Assembly (NCBI GenBank): GCA_963835775.1 | Contig: CAWIHB010000023.1 | Location: forward strand, 3,735-67,734 | Source of the DNA: Palsa-504 sp963835775 | GTDB taxonomy: Bacteria; Actinomycetota; Actinomycetes; Streptosporangiales; Streptosporangiaceae | Direction of reading: 5' to 3' | Length of the DNA: 64,000 nt | Shown here: positions 25,257 to 33,983 of the stretch, piece after piece | Layout: the number at the start of each line of letters is the position of its first letter | Position numbering within the stretch: position 1 is the stretch's first letter | The notes under the pieces: generated by a model | What the model saw: only the letters and a program-made list of their open reading frames with translations | The model's database searches: none | Told to the model about the DNA's origin: nothing | Position numbers and translations under genes: made by a program

Positions 25257-26018
25257 CTACGTACCGAATCTGCGATTGCGCGCCGCGTAGGAACGCAGCG
25301 CCCTCAAGAAATCCACCTTGCGGAAAGCGGGCCAGTAGGCGTCGCAGAAGTAAAACTCGGAATGGGTGCTCTGCCAGAGCAGGAAGCCGCCCAGCCGCTG
25401 CTCGCCGGAGGTCCTGATGACCAGATCGGGGTCGGGCTGGCCCGCGGTGTACAGGTGCTCGGCGATGTGCTCGACGTCCAGGACTTCGGCCAGTTCCTCG
25501 ATCGTGGTGCCCTTGCTGGCGTGGTCCTGCAGCATCGAGCGCACCGCGTCGGCGATCTCGCGGCGGCCGCCGTACCCGACGGCCACGTTGACCAGCAGGC
25601 CGGGATTATGCGCGGTGGCCTCGCCGGCGTCTTTGAGGATGCGGACCGTCTCGCCCGGCAGCAGGTCGAGCGCGCCGACCGGGTTGACGTGCCACTGCTC
25701 GGCGACCAGGCCCTGCACGGTGCCCTCGATGATCTTCAGCAGCGGCACCAGCTCGCTGGACGGCCGGGCCAGGTTGTCGGTGGACAGCAGCCACAGGGTG
25801 ACGACCTCGACGCCGGTCTCGCGGCACCAGTCGAGCAGCTCGAAGATCTTGTCCGCGCCCTTGCGGTGGCCGCTGCTGACGTCACGGAACCCGGCCGACC
25901 TGGCCCACCGCCGGTTGCCGTCGCACATCACCCCGACATGGCGCGGGATCGCGTCGGGCGACAGGGAGGCGGTGAGCCTCCGCTCGTACATCCGGTAGGC
26001 CAGGTCACGAAATCCCAT
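25257..26018 (-). CDS. uppS: Isoprenyl transferase (cis-prenyltransferase, short-chain Z-FPP synthase-like)
   Basis: 253 residues from ATG 26018 with GAGGAAGG upstream. Conserved cis-prenyltransferase regions are complete: HVGVMCDGNRRWARSAG (catalytic Asp), HRKGADKIFELLDWC, TLWLLSTDNLARP, VNVAVGYGGRREI and DLVIRTSGEQRLGGFLLWQS with EFYFCDAYWP. The N-terminus MGFRDLAYRMYERRL is closer to Rv1086-like omega,E,Z-farnesyl diphosphate synthases than to decaprenyl synthases. It supplies precursors for the polyprenyl carrier used by the glycosyltransferases to its left; that link is pathway knowledge, not shown here. Confidence 0.9.
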   Translation of the reverse strand: MGFRDLAYRMYERRLTASLSPDAIPRHVGVMCDGNRRWARSAGFRDVSSGHRKGADKIFELLDWCRETGVEVVTLWLLSTDNLARPSSELVPLLKIIEGTVQGLVAEQWHVNPVGALDLLPGETVRILKDAGEATAHNPGLLVNVAVGYGGRREIADAVRSMLQDHASKGTTIEELAEVLDVEHIAEHLYTAGQPDPDLVIRTSGEQRLGGFLLWQSTHSEFYFCDAYWPAFRKVDFLRALRSYAARNRRFGT

Positions 26019-26353
26019 GCTGCGGCCTTCCTCGATACCCGGGAAAAACGTATCCACGAACGCAACGCTCCGGCCGGTCATTTGGGTTCCTGGCGCCGCC
26101 GTCCGGCATTTGCCCGGGCCGCTGGCGGCCGCGGGCCCGAGCGCGTTCCCTATCCGTCCGCGAGCCGTTCACCAGGTACGACACTGCTGTTCCTCCTTGG
26201 TGCCGGTGCCCAGGGAACACGCCAGCAGCGCGCGACGGTACGCGCATCGAGGTCGGCACGATTTTCCTGCAGTGTACCCAGAATGCCGCGATAAGCCGGC
26301 CACCGGGCCAGGATGACTAATGGCCGGGAAATGGACGGTCTAGACCAATGAAG
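26019..26353. other. 335-bp intergenic region upstream of the isoprenyl transferase
   Basis: No ORF with a credible start or composition was found. It should contain the promoter of the minus-strand isoprenyl transferase. A GC-rich imperfect hairpin (GCCGGCCACCGGGCC, then AATGGCCGG, 26297-26326) lies near the 3' end of the neighbouring gene and may terminate it. Confidence 0.5.
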
Positions 26354-26980
26354 TCAGGTATTTCCGGGTCCCTGGTCCCGCACTTCCTCCACCTGCCGCA
26401 GGGCGGCGCGCAGCCGGGAGAGCCAGGAATCCGCGTTTTCTCCGGTCAGCCGGACGCACCAGGCCAGCGCATCGCTGCGGCTGCGGGCCACGCCCGCGTC
26501 GACCAGCGTGTCGAGCACCCGGCGCTCGGGCTGACGCAGCCTGGTCATTACCGGAACCGAAAGTGTGGTGAACATCTCAGTCAAGTTCCCGCAGCTGACA
26601 CCCCAGGAGACCTTGCGCCGGAACCGGTGCTCGGCCTCCCGGGCCAGCTCGATGCGCGCGCTCCTGGTGTCCTCGCGGAACCTGCGGATCCGGCCCTCGG
26701 CCGCGGCGGCCCGCTCGGCGTCCGTGTCCACGGCGGTGGCCGGGTCGGCCAGGGTCCCGATGATGGTAATTTCCTCTCGGTCCACCTGGATGTCCGGCGC
26801 GGCGGTGAACCAGTCGGCGGGCAGCCGGCCGGAAAACCAGCCGCGTACCCGGTCGGCCGCGTTGCCGCCCGACGCGCCGGTCCCAGCGTCGCCGCCGCTC
26901 CCAGCGTCGCGGCCGGCCGCGGCGTCGCCAGCGGCCGCGGCGTCGCCGGCCGGGCCGGGATCCACCCGCCGTGTACTCAT
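26354..26980 (-). CDS. Hypothetical protein with possible helix-turn-helix C-terminal region
   Basis: 208 residues from ATG 26980; the longer frame upstream is rejected because it would cross a palindrome. The Ala/Gly/Asp-rich head (residues 1-45) is disordered. The middle has a charged helix (RRFREDTRSARIELAREAEH). The C-terminal part reads PERRVLDTLVDAGVARSRSD-ALAWCVRLTG, a pattern like a helix-turn-helix or ribbon-helix-helix unit. The palindrome TGTAAT-N4-ATTACA abuts the start codon, so autoregulation is possible. No function is known. Confidence 0.6.
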   Translation of the reverse strand: MSTRRVDPGPAGDAAAAGDAAAGRDAGSGGDAGTGASGGNAADRVRGWFSGRLPADWFTAAPDIQVDREEITIIGTLADPATAVDTDAERAAAAEGRIRRFREDTRSARIELAREAEHRFRRKVSWGVSCGNLTEMFTTLSVPVMTRLRQPERRVLDTLVDAGVARSRSDALAWCVRLTGENADSWLSRLRAALRQVEEVRDQGPGNT

Positions 26981-26995
26981 GTAATTATGATTACA
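26980..26995. promoter_or_regulatory. Palindrome TGTAAT-N4-ATTACA at the start codon of the 26.9-kb gene
   Basis: Perfect 6-bp arms at 26980-26985 and 26990-26995 overlap the start codon and the expected promoter. It is an AT-rich island in very GC-rich DNA, as expected for a repressor operator. The binder is unknown; the downstream protein itself is a candidate. Confidence 0.55.
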
Positions 26996-27050
26996 CCATC
27001 TGTGATCAGCGTCAACGGTCAGCACGGTGGTTCCGGGCGCGGGTCTGCGA

Positions 27051-28334
27051 TCAGGCCAGGCCGGCGCCGACCTCGGCGGCGAGCCCCGGGTAGACCCGGA
27101 TGGCGCCGGCGAACTGGGAGCCGAAGTTGGCCGGGACGACCTGGACCGTCATCCCCGGCTGGGGCGCCTGGATCATCCACCCGCTGCCCAGGTAGATGGC
27201 CACGTGCGAGATGTAACCGGGAGCCGTCGGGTCGGTGTGGTAGAAGAGCAGGTCACCGGGCTGCAGCTGGCTGACGGGGACGGCGGGCCCGGTCCTGGCC
27301 TGGTCGGCGGCGACCCGCGGCATACGCACCCCGGCCTGGGCGAATGACCACTGCACCAGGCCGGAGCAGTCGAAGGAGGACGGCCCGGCGGCGCCCCACA
27401 CGTACGGCAGGCCCTGCCTGCTCTCCGCGGCCCGCAGGGCCGTGGTCAGCTCCGCCGCGGTCATGGCCCCGCCCGCGGTGGACAGGCTGCCCGCGGGCAC
27501 GCCGGCCGCGGACGGCTTGGCCGTCACGCTGACCAGCGGCTCGACCGACGCGCCGCGGGGCAGGACGCGCTTGATGTCGTTGACCAGGGCCGGCAGGCTG
27601 GCGGGCGGCGCGCTGACGACGATCGCGTTGGCGGCGGGCATGCCCAGCGACCGCGCGACCGAGTCAGACACCACGGCGTCGACCCCGCCGATGCCGACCG
27701 TGCCGAACGCCACCACCCGCAGGTGCTCCTGCTCCCGCCCGGTCACGGTGAGCCCGCCGCCGAGCGACAGCCTGTCCAGGGTGCCCATGGTGTAGGACAC
27801 GGCGACCCCGCCGCCGGCCACGCCCTGCCACAGCGGGTTGGACGCGGCGGTGGGCCCGGCGGCGTAGGCCCGGAACGTAGAGGGGTCGACGCCGAGCACG
27901 GCCTGCTGCGAGCCGTTGATCGTGACCTTGGCCGCCTCCAGCGGTTCGGCGCTGGTCACCCCGGGCTGCCGGGACACCTCGGCCCGGACCCGGCCGGACA
28001 GGGTGAACGGCGCGACCACCAGCAGGTCGGCCTGGCGCAGTCCGTGCAGCGGCGCGACGTCACGGGTAACGGCGGGCCGGGTGCTGACCGCGGGGGCGGC
28101 CGTTACCGCGGGCACGGCGCCGTTCGCGTCGGTGTTCCCGGCCAGCAGCGGCACCACCGGCACGGCGCTGCTGCCCGAGGCCGGCCGGGCGCTGGGGACC
28201 GGGGAGGAGGAGTCCGGGGCGGCTGGCTTGCCGCCCGCGGTGGCCAGCACCACGCCCACCGCGGTCCCGATGACCATCAGCAGGCCGACCAGCAGCGGCA
28301 GCAGCCGCCGGGTCACGTTGGGAGTCAATTGCAT
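27051..28334 (-). CDS. Secreted NlpC/P60 peptidoglycan hydrolase-like protein
   Basis: 427 residues from ATG 28334. An N-terminal signal/anchor (RRLLPLLVGLLMVIGTAVGV) is followed by a Pro/Ser-rich linker. A middle region (about 110-290) resembles a MacB/FtsX periplasmic core (LTVTGREQEHLRVVAFGTVG; SVARSLGMPAANAIVVSAPP). The C-terminal NlpC/P60 domain has Cys323 in FDCSGLVQWSF and His377 in YISHVAIYLG. It should cut peptidoglycan stem peptides outside the membrane. An FtsX-like middle region fused to a hydrolase is unusual, since RipC/RipA-type enzymes normally work with a separate FtsX. Confidence 0.85.
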   Translation of the reverse strand: MQLTPNVTRRLLPLLVGLLMVIGTAVGVVLATAGGKPAAPDSSSPVPSARPASGSSAVPVVPLLAGNTDANGAVPAVTAAPAVSTRPAVTRDVAPLHGLRQADLLVVAPFTLSGRVRAEVSRQPGVTSAEPLEAAKVTINGSQQAVLGVDPSTFRAYAAGPTAASNPLWQGVAGGGVAVSYTMGTLDRLSLGGGLTVTGREQEHLRVVAFGTVGIGGVDAVVSDSVARSLGMPAANAIVVSAPPASLPALVNDIKRVLPRGASVEPLVSVTAKPSAAGVPAGSLSTAGGAMTAAELTTALRAAESRQGLPYVWGAAGPSSFDCSGLVQWSFAQAGVRMPRVAADQARTGPAVPVSQLQPGDLLFYHTDPTAPGYISHVAIYLGSGWMIQAPQPGMTVQVVPANFGSQFAGAIRVYPGLAAEVGAGLA

Positions 28335-28368
28335 CGCATCCAAGATGCCGCATAAACCCGCGAACGGT

Positions 28369-30390
28369 CTAGTACGGCCGGGCCAGGGTCTCGGCGAGCT
28401 GCTCGGGAGTGGTGACCGGGGCCAGGCAGGTGAACTGGCGGCAGACGTAGGCGGCGGGCGCCCCGTCCACCAGCCCGCGCCCGGCCAGCAGCGGTACCTC
28501 GGCGTCGTCCCCGGCGGTGCCGTCGCCCAGGGCCAGGACCGCCCCGGGCGGGGCCGCGCGCAGGGCCGTCTGGTGGAGGGCCCTGGTCCGTTCGGCCGCA
28601 TAGGGCCCTACCACCGCGATCTCAGCCGGGCCGGCCAGCCAGGCCTCAGCCACCGCCAGGCCCATGCCGGCCGCGCGCGGATAGCGGGCCGCGATGGCGG
28701 GCAGCACGCCGAGCGCCGCCCCGGCGGCCTCGCGGTGCCGGGCCGAGCCGGTCAGCGCGGCGTAGCCGAGCAGCGCCCCGGCCACGGCGAAGGTGCCGGA
28801 CGGGGTGGCGTTGTCGGCGGCTTCGGCCGGGCGGAAGATCAGCGCCTCGCCGTCCGCGGCCGTGTCGTAGAAGCCGCCCTGGCCGTCGGCGAAGGCAGCG
28901 AGCGCCACCTCGAGCAGCCCGCCGGCCAGGGTGGCCCAGCGGGCCTGCCCGGTCACTCCGGACAGGACCAGGAATGCTCCGGCCACGCAGGCGTAGTCCT
29001 CCAGGACACCCGCGGTATCCCCGGCCGCGCCGTCGCGGGAGGTGCGGATGAGCTTGCCGCCAGCCAGGTGCACGTCGGCCAGCAGGGTGGCGGCCTGGAC
29101 GGCGGCCGCGGTGAAGTCGGGCCGGTCCAGCAGCAGGCCGGCTTCGGCCAGGGCCGAGATGGCCAGGCCGTTCCAGGCGGCGACCACCTTGTCGTCCCGG
29201 CCGGGCCGGACCCGGGTTTCCCGGGCCGCCAGCAGCGCCCGCCTGACCCGGTCGAACCGGTCCTGGTCCGCGGGGTCGGTGCGCCGCTGCAGGACCGAGG
29301 CGCCGTGCTCGAACGTGCCTGCCACGGTGACACCGAAGACCTGGGCGGCGAACTCGGCGTCCTCGGGGCCGAGGACGGCGGTCAGTTCGGCGGGGCGCCA
29401 GACGTAGAACTTGCCTTCGGTGCCCTCGCTGTCGGCGTCCAGGGAGGCGGCGAAACCCTGCTCGGGCGTGCGCAGCTCGCGCAGCATCCAGGTGCAGGTG
29501 TCCTCGGCCACCCGCCGGGCCAGCCCGGAGCCGGTGCGGCGCCACAGGTTCAGGTAGACCCGGGCCAGCAGGGCGTTGTCGTAGAGCATCTTCTCGAAGT
29601 GCGGCACCACCCAGGCGGCGTCGGTCGAGTACCGGGCGAACCCGCCGCCCAGCTGGTCATACAGGCCACCGCGGGCCATGGCCTCGCACGTGCCCTCGGC
29701 CATCCGCAGCGCGGCGGGCGATCCGGTCCGCTGGTGGTGGCGGAGCAGGAACTCGAGCACCATGGACGGCGGGAACTTGGGCGCGCCGCCGAACCCGGCG
29801 GCCGCCGGGTCGTAGTCGCGTTCCAGCCCGGCCACGGCCGTCTCCGCGGCCTGGCGGAAGGCCTGCTCCGGGTGGCCGACCTGGCCCTTCAGGGCCAGGG
29901 TGGTGGCCGCCGCGTTCTGGGTCAGCGCCTCGGCCACGTGTTTGGCCTGGCCGGTCACGTCGTCGCGCTGGCTGGTCCAGGCCCGCGAGACGTTCAGCAC
30001 CAGCTGCCTGAAGTAGTCCCGGGGATAGTAGGTGCCGCACAAGAAGGGCTCCCGGTCCGGGGTCATGAACACCGTCATCGGCCAGCCGCCCTGGCCGGTC
30101 ATGGCCTGGGTCGCGGTCATGTACACCGCGTCCACGTCGGGCCGCTCTTCCCGGTCCACCTTGACCGCGACCACGTGCTCGTTGAGCAGCGCGGCCGTCT
30201 CGGGGTCCTCGAACGACTCGTGGGCCATCACGTGGCACCAGTGGCAGGCGGCATAGCCCACCGACAGCAGCACCGGCACGTCGCGCCGGGCCGCCTCGGC
30301 GAACGCCTCGTCACACCAGGGCCACCAGTCCACCGGGTTGTCCGCGTGCTGCAGCAGGTACGGGCTCGTCGAATCCTTGAGGTGATTCAC
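28369..30390 (-). CDS. DUF255 thioredoxin-fold plus six-hairpin protein (YyaL/SSP411 family)
   Basis: 673 residues from GTG 30390; the box TAGCGT at 30398-30403 ends 7 nt upstream, and the ORF extends further but with no start signal. The N-terminus HLKDSTSPYLLQHADNPVDW and the thioredoxin-like motif YAACHWCHVMAHESFED are diagnostic. The C-terminal part is an alpha/alpha barrel (FEKMLYDNALLARVYLNLW; WNGLAISALAEAGLLL). Members have full length near 680 residues. The biochemical role is unclear. Confidence 0.9.
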   Translation of the reverse strand: MNHLKDSTSPYLLQHADNPVDWWPWCDEAFAEAARRDVPVLLSVGYAACHWCHVMAHESFEDPETAALLNEHVVAVKVDREERPDVDAVYMTATQAMTGQGGWPMTVFMTPDREPFLCGTYYPRDYFRQLVLNVSRAWTSQRDDVTGQAKHVAEALTQNAAATTLALKGQVGHPEQAFRQAAETAVAGLERDYDPAAAGFGGAPKFPPSMVLEFLLRHHQRTGSPAALRMAEGTCEAMARGGLYDQLGGGFARYSTDAAWVVPHFEKMLYDNALLARVYLNLWRRTGSGLARRVAEDTCTWMLRELRTPEQGFAASLDADSEGTEGKFYVWRPAELTAVLGPEDAEFAAQVFGVTVAGTFEHGASVLQRRTDPADQDRFDRVRRALLAARETRVRPGRDDKVVAAWNGLAISALAEAGLLLDRPDFTAAAVQAATLLADVHLAGGKLIRTSRDGAAGDTAGVLEDYACVAGAFLVLSGVTGQARWATLAGGLLEVALAAFADGQGGFYDTAADGEALIFRPAEAADNATPSGTFAVAGALLGYAALTGSARHREAAGAALGVLPAIAARYPRAAGMGLAVAEAWLAGPAEIAVVGPYAAERTRALHQTALRAAPPGAVLALGDGTAGDDAEVPLLAGRGLVDGAPAAYVCRQFTCLAPVTTPEQLAETLARPY

Positions 30391-30500
30391 GATCTCTACG
30401 CTAGCCTGGGGGGACGACGGTGCTGGCCCGGGGGGACGACCCCCCGGAGCCCCCCGGTGCGCTCCGCGCCCCGCTGCGGTGCTCGCCGTAGTGCCGGCGC

Positions 30501-31419
30501 TCACCCGGGCATAAAGCCCGGGTTCGCTGGCCGGCCGGAGCTTCGCTCCGTTCGGCGCCGTACGCCTGCGTAGGCGCGGCTGAAGAGGTAGAAGACGGCG
30601 CCGGCGATGCCGACGAAGAAGCCTAGGGGCCAGTTGGAGTAGTAGGAGACGGCGATGCCGACCCAGACGGTGACCAGGGCGATGACGACGGAGAGGGTCA
30701 TGGCCAGGACCGGGCGGGCGGTCAGCGACCGGACCGCGGCGGCGGGGCCGATCATCAGGCTGAACATCAGCAGGGCGCCGACCACCGACACGGTCATGCT
30801 GGTGGCCAGGGCCATGACGAGCAGGAACGCCAGGTCCAGGCGGCGGGGCGACAGGCCGCGCGCCTCGGCCACCTCGGGCAGCGCCGAGGACAGCAGGAGC
30901 GGCCGGAACATGACGGCGAGGGCCGCGATAGACACCGCGCCCAGGACCACGATGGGCAGCACCTCACCCTCGGCCACGCCGAACACCTCGCCGAACAGCA
31001 GCGCGTAGGCCTCCTGGGCGTACTCGGTGCTCCAGCTGACGAACAGCGCGCCGATGCCGAGCATCAGCACGAAGGTCAGCGCGGTGGCCACGTCGTTGCG
31101 AGCCCGGCGGCTGAGCCCGGCGATGCCGAGCGCGCCCGCCACCGAGAACACGGCGGCGCTGCACGCCGATCATCTCCATGAATGCGGCCGCGCCGGCGCC
31201 GAAGGCCAGGTAGCCCCAGAACTGGTTGATGCCGATCAGGAACGCGCCGGAACCGCCGGTGGTGGCGATGTCGGCCAGCGAGTGGCCGGCGAACGACTGG
31301 CCCCGGGTCACCGTGAACACGCCGGTCACGGCCGAGGTGATGGCGACGACGGTGCCGACGGCCAGCGCCACGCGCACCGGCCCGCTGCCGAAGAACCCCG
31401 GCTCGATCAGGTAATGCAT
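30501..31419 (-). pseudogene. Metal (Zn/Mn) ABC transporter permease, frameshifted
   Basis: The 5' part (ATG 31419: HYLIEPGFFGSGPVRVALAV, TRGQSFAGHSLADIATTGGS) and the 3' part (FSVAGALGIAGLSRRARNDV to RAYAGVRRR) of an ABC-3 family permease lie in different frames. One extra base within 31151-31162 (CGGCGGCG stretch) separates them. Together they give the usual eight to nine helices. The start overlaps the ATPase stop (ATGA). The gene belongs to a zinc uptake operon whose other two genes are also damaged, which favours real decay over sequencing error. Confidence 0.75.
30503..30523 (-). terminator. Hairpin at the 3' end of the zinc transporter operon
   Basis: ACCCGGGC (30503-30510), loop ATAAA and GCCCGGGT (30516-30523) form a perfect 8-bp stem overlapping the permease stop codon. 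No T-run follows. It is a probable intrinsic terminator of the minus-strand operon. Confidence 0.55.
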
Positions 31420-32160
31420 CAGCTGACCCGGCGGACCGCGGTGACGTCGTGGTCTTCGGCGGCGGCCTCGGCGGCGTCCAGGCCCTCCGGGGCGGCCACC
31501 ACCAGGACCCGCCCGTGCACCCGGATCACGTCGACGTGCCGGCCGTACAGGCGGGACAGGACTTCGGGCTGGACCACCTCGTCGGTGCTGCCCACCGCGA
31601 CGCGGCCCCCGGCCACGTAGACGATGCGGTCCATCACCGGCATCAGCGGGTTCATGTCGTGCGCGGACAGCAGCACGGCGACGTGCTCGGACCGGGCCAG
31701 CCGGGCCAGCACCGAGACGACGCCCTGCTCGCTGGAGATGTCCAGGTTGGCCAGCGGCTCATCGAGCAGCAGCAGCCGCGGCCTGCTGATCAGCGCGTGC
31801 GCGATCATGACCCGCTGCTGCTCGCCGCCGGACAGCTCGCCGATCCTGGCGTCGGCGTAGCGCTGCGCCCCGACCGCGGCCAGCATGCCCGCGACCAGCT
31901 CACGGCGGGCCCGGGACGGCAGCCGGAGGCCGAACTTGTGCCCGTCCAGGCCGAGCGAGACCACGTCCCTGACCCGCAGCGGCATATCCGGCTCGATGGC
32001 CAGCTTCTGCGGCACGTACCCGATCGAGTCGTCGCGGGCGGCCCGCGGCGCGCCGTCGATGAGTACCCGGCCGGTGGTGGCCGGCTGCAGGCCCAGGATG
32101 ACCCGCAGCAGGGTGGTCTTCCCGGCGCCGTTGGCCCCGATCAGGCCGGTGAACTCACCG
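31419..32160 (-). pseudogene. Metal ABC transporter ATP-binding protein lacking its N-terminus
   Basis: The frame contains GLIGANGAGKTTLLRVILGL (Walker A), IGYVPQKLAIEPDMPLRVRD (Q-loop), ELSGGEQQRVMIAHAL (signature) and LLLLDEPLANLD (Walker B), so most of a ZnuC-like ATPase is present. Homology starts abruptly at GEFTGL, exactly where the truncated binding-protein ORF ends (stop at 32155-32157). The usual first 25-30 residues with the A-loop Tyr are missing, and no start codon with a ribosome site precedes it. A GTG at 32015 could give only a fragment without Walker A. Confidence 0.75.
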
Positions 32161-32574
32161 GGGCGGGTTCGGCGTGCTGGCCGGCAGGCCGAGCAGGTCC
32201 TGGACGGTGATGACCTTGCGTGCCGCGTTCGGGGCGGCGTTCTCGACCGTGTTCATGAACGTGTCGTAGCCGACGCCGTTCTGCACCACGAGCTGGGCGC
32301 TGCTCACCAGGCGGGCCACTGACGGGCTGGCCTCGAACGTGTGCGGGTCGGTGTTCGGGTTGCTCATGATGGCGCTGACCTGAACGTACTTCCCGCCGAC
32401 CTGCTGGATCACGTTCGCGTACTCGTTTTCCGCGCCCACCGCCACGATCACGCCGCCGCTGGCCGAGCCGGACGCGGTGGAACCGGACGCCGCCGCACAG
32501 GCGCTCACCAGCAACGCCAGGCCGACGGACACGACCGCCGCCAGGGTGCGGTCACGACTCCGCATAGCCGTCAC
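32155..32574 (-). pseudogene. Zinc ABC transporter substrate-binding lipoprotein, 3' half lost
   Basis: 139 codons. A signal peptide with lipobox LLVSAC, then VIVAVGAENEYANVIQQVGG and the metal-ligand motif NTDPHTFEASPS, identify a ZnuA/AztC-like binding protein, normally about 300-320 residues. The frame ends in GLPASTPNPPR at the junction with the ATPase fragment, so the C-terminal lobe with the remaining ligands is gone. A Zur box lies 39 nt upstream of the start, showing the original zinc control. Confidence 0.78.
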
Positions 32575-32612
32575 TCCTACGAGTCGGGGGCTGAGGACGA
32601 GTTACGCAAGAA

Positions 32613-32627
32613 TGATAATGATTCTCA
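32613..32627. promoter_or_regulatory. Zur box (7-1-7)
   Basis: TGATAAT-G-ATTCTCA is a 7-1-7 inverted repeat with one mismatch, close to the actinobacterial Zur/Fur consensus (TGAAAATGATTTTCA type). It sits in the divergent region between the zinc binding-protein relic (minus) and the zur gene (plus), in an AT-rich island. Confidence 0.75.
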
Positions 32628-32668
32628 ATTTCATTCGCAACTCGTTCGGGGAGCTGGGCTGGTTTTGG

Positions 32669-32722
32669 GTGGTGAACCGGGTTTCCGCACCTTAGGGGGT
32701 AGTGGAAGCCGGGTTTCACCAC
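32669..32722. repeat. Imperfect inverted repeat between the Zur box and zur
   Basis: GTGGTGAACCGGGTTTCCGC at 32669 onward and the region 32702-32722 (reverse complement GTGGTGAAACCCGGCTTCCA) form a long imperfect hairpin with a loop of about 11 nt. It could act as an attenuator or be a REP-like element. No coding function is seen. Confidence 0.5.
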
Positions 32723-32800
32723 GTTGGGGAGGGGCGGGAAGCGGCGGGGGCGCGGGTTTGGGCGTTAGGCGGAACGCGCGGGACGATGTAGCGTGCGACT

Positions 32801-33250
32801 GTGACGACGCAGCAGCCCGGGGACCGCGTGCAGGTGCGGCCTGCACGGGGGACGCGGGCACGCGGGACCAGGCAGGCGCAGGCGCTGGCGGCCGCGCTGG
32901 CCGGGCTGCCGGGGTTCTGCAGCGCCCAGGAGATCCACGCGGAGCTGCGGCGCAAGGGCGAGACCGTGGGGCTGGCCACCGTCTACCGGCACCTGCAGGC
33001 GCTCAGCGAGCAGGGCAGCGTGGATGCGATCCGGGACGCGAACGGGGAGATCCTCTACCGCCAGTGCGGCACCAGCGTGCACCACCACCATCTGACCTGC
33101 CGCACTTGCGGGCGCAGCGTGGAGGTGGAGGGGCGCGCGGTGGAGCAGTGGGCGGAACGGGTCGCCGCCGAAGCGGGCTTCACCGACGTGGGCCACACCG
33201 TCGAGCTGTTCGGCCTGTGCCCGGAGTGCGCGGGCCGGGGCGCGGGTTAG
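32801..33250 (+). CDS. zur: Fur-family regulator, Zur-like
   Basis: 149 residues from GTG 32801; TAGCGT at 32789-32794 ends 6 nt upstream (leaderless). The winged helix FCSAQEIHAELRRKGETVGL and TVYRHLQALSEQG is followed by the regulatory metal motif HHHHLTCRTCG and the structural Cys pair LCPEC. It should repress zinc uptake genes when zinc is bound. The divergent Zur box and zinc transporter relic support Zur rather than Fur. The 3' end overlaps the convergent plsC-like gene by 71 nt. Confidence 0.88.
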   Translation: MTTQQPGDRVQVRPARGTRARGTRQAQALAAALAGLPGFCSAQEIHAELRRKGETVGLATVYRHLQALSEQGSVDAIRDANGEILYRQCGTSVHHHHLTCRTCGRSVEVEGRAVEQWAERVAAEAGFTDVGHTVELFGLCPECAGRGAG

Positions 33251-33983
33251 GGGCCGGCGGCAGCTTGCGCCGGGGGTGGCGGCTGGCCTCGGCGGCGAGC
33301 TGGGCTTTGCGGTCGGAGGCGAACATGGGGACGTACTCCTGGCCGGACAGCTCCTGGATGGCGGTCATCACCTGGTCAGTGATCAGCCGCCGGGCCTTAG
33401 CCGGGGGCGCGTCGTACAGCTCCGGATCGATGACCAGCGGCTTGCCGATCGTCACCGAGATGCGGCCCGGCCGCGGCACCACGTGGCCGGGCGGCAGCAC
33501 GTGCCTGGTCCCGGCCAGCGCGACCGGGACGACCGGCAGCCTGGACTTCAGCGCCAGCCAGGCCACGCCGGGCCGGCCCCGGTACAGGCAGCCGTCCGGG
33601 GAGCGGGTGCCCTCGGGGTAGATGGCGAACAGCTGGCCCTCCTGGAGCAGGGCCAGCGCGGCCTCCAGGGTGTCCTGCGCCGCGCGCGGGCCGTCCCGGT
33701 CCATCCGCAGCTGGTTGGTGGCCCGCAGGTAGTAGGCCCAGATCCGGGCGGCGGGGCCGGAGGCGGTGAAGTACTCGGCCTTGGCCGAGAACGTTACCGG
33801 GCGGCCGACCATCAGCGGCAGGAACACCGAATCGACCACCGACTGGTGGTTGGCCGCGAGGATGGCGCCGCCGGAGGAGGGGATGTTCTCCGTTCCGGTC
33901 ACTTTCGGCCGCCAGATGGTGTGCAGGAACGGACCCGCGACAACACGCGATAGCTGGTACTGCACTGGCTGCTTTCTGCTCAC
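33180..33983 (-). CDS. 1-acyl-sn-glycerol-3-phosphate acyltransferase (PlsC-like)
   Basis: 267 residues. Acyltransferase block I is NHQSVVD (HX4D catalytic pair). Then come FSAKAEYF, block III FAIYPEGTRSPDG and block IV VVPVALAGTRHVLPPG. An N-terminal amphipathic stretch tethers it to the membrane. It makes phosphatidic acid from lysophosphatidate. The last roughly 30 residues are basic and Pro-rich and are read antisense to zur. It follows the large membrane protein gene by 0-1 nt on the same strand. Confidence 0.88.
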   Translation of the reverse strand: MSRKQPVQYQLSRVVAGPFLHTIWRPKVTGTENIPSSGGAILAANHQSVVDSVFLPLMVGRPVTFSAKAEYFTASGPAARIWAYYLRATNQLRMDRDGPRAAQDTLEAALALLQEGQLFAIYPEGTRSPDGCLYRGRPGVAWLALKSRLPVVPVALAGTRHVLPPGHVVPRPGRISVTIGKPLVIDPELYDAPPAKARRLITDQVMTAIQELSGQEYVPMFASDRKAQLAAEASRHPRRKLPPAPNPRPGPRTPGTGRTARRCGPRR

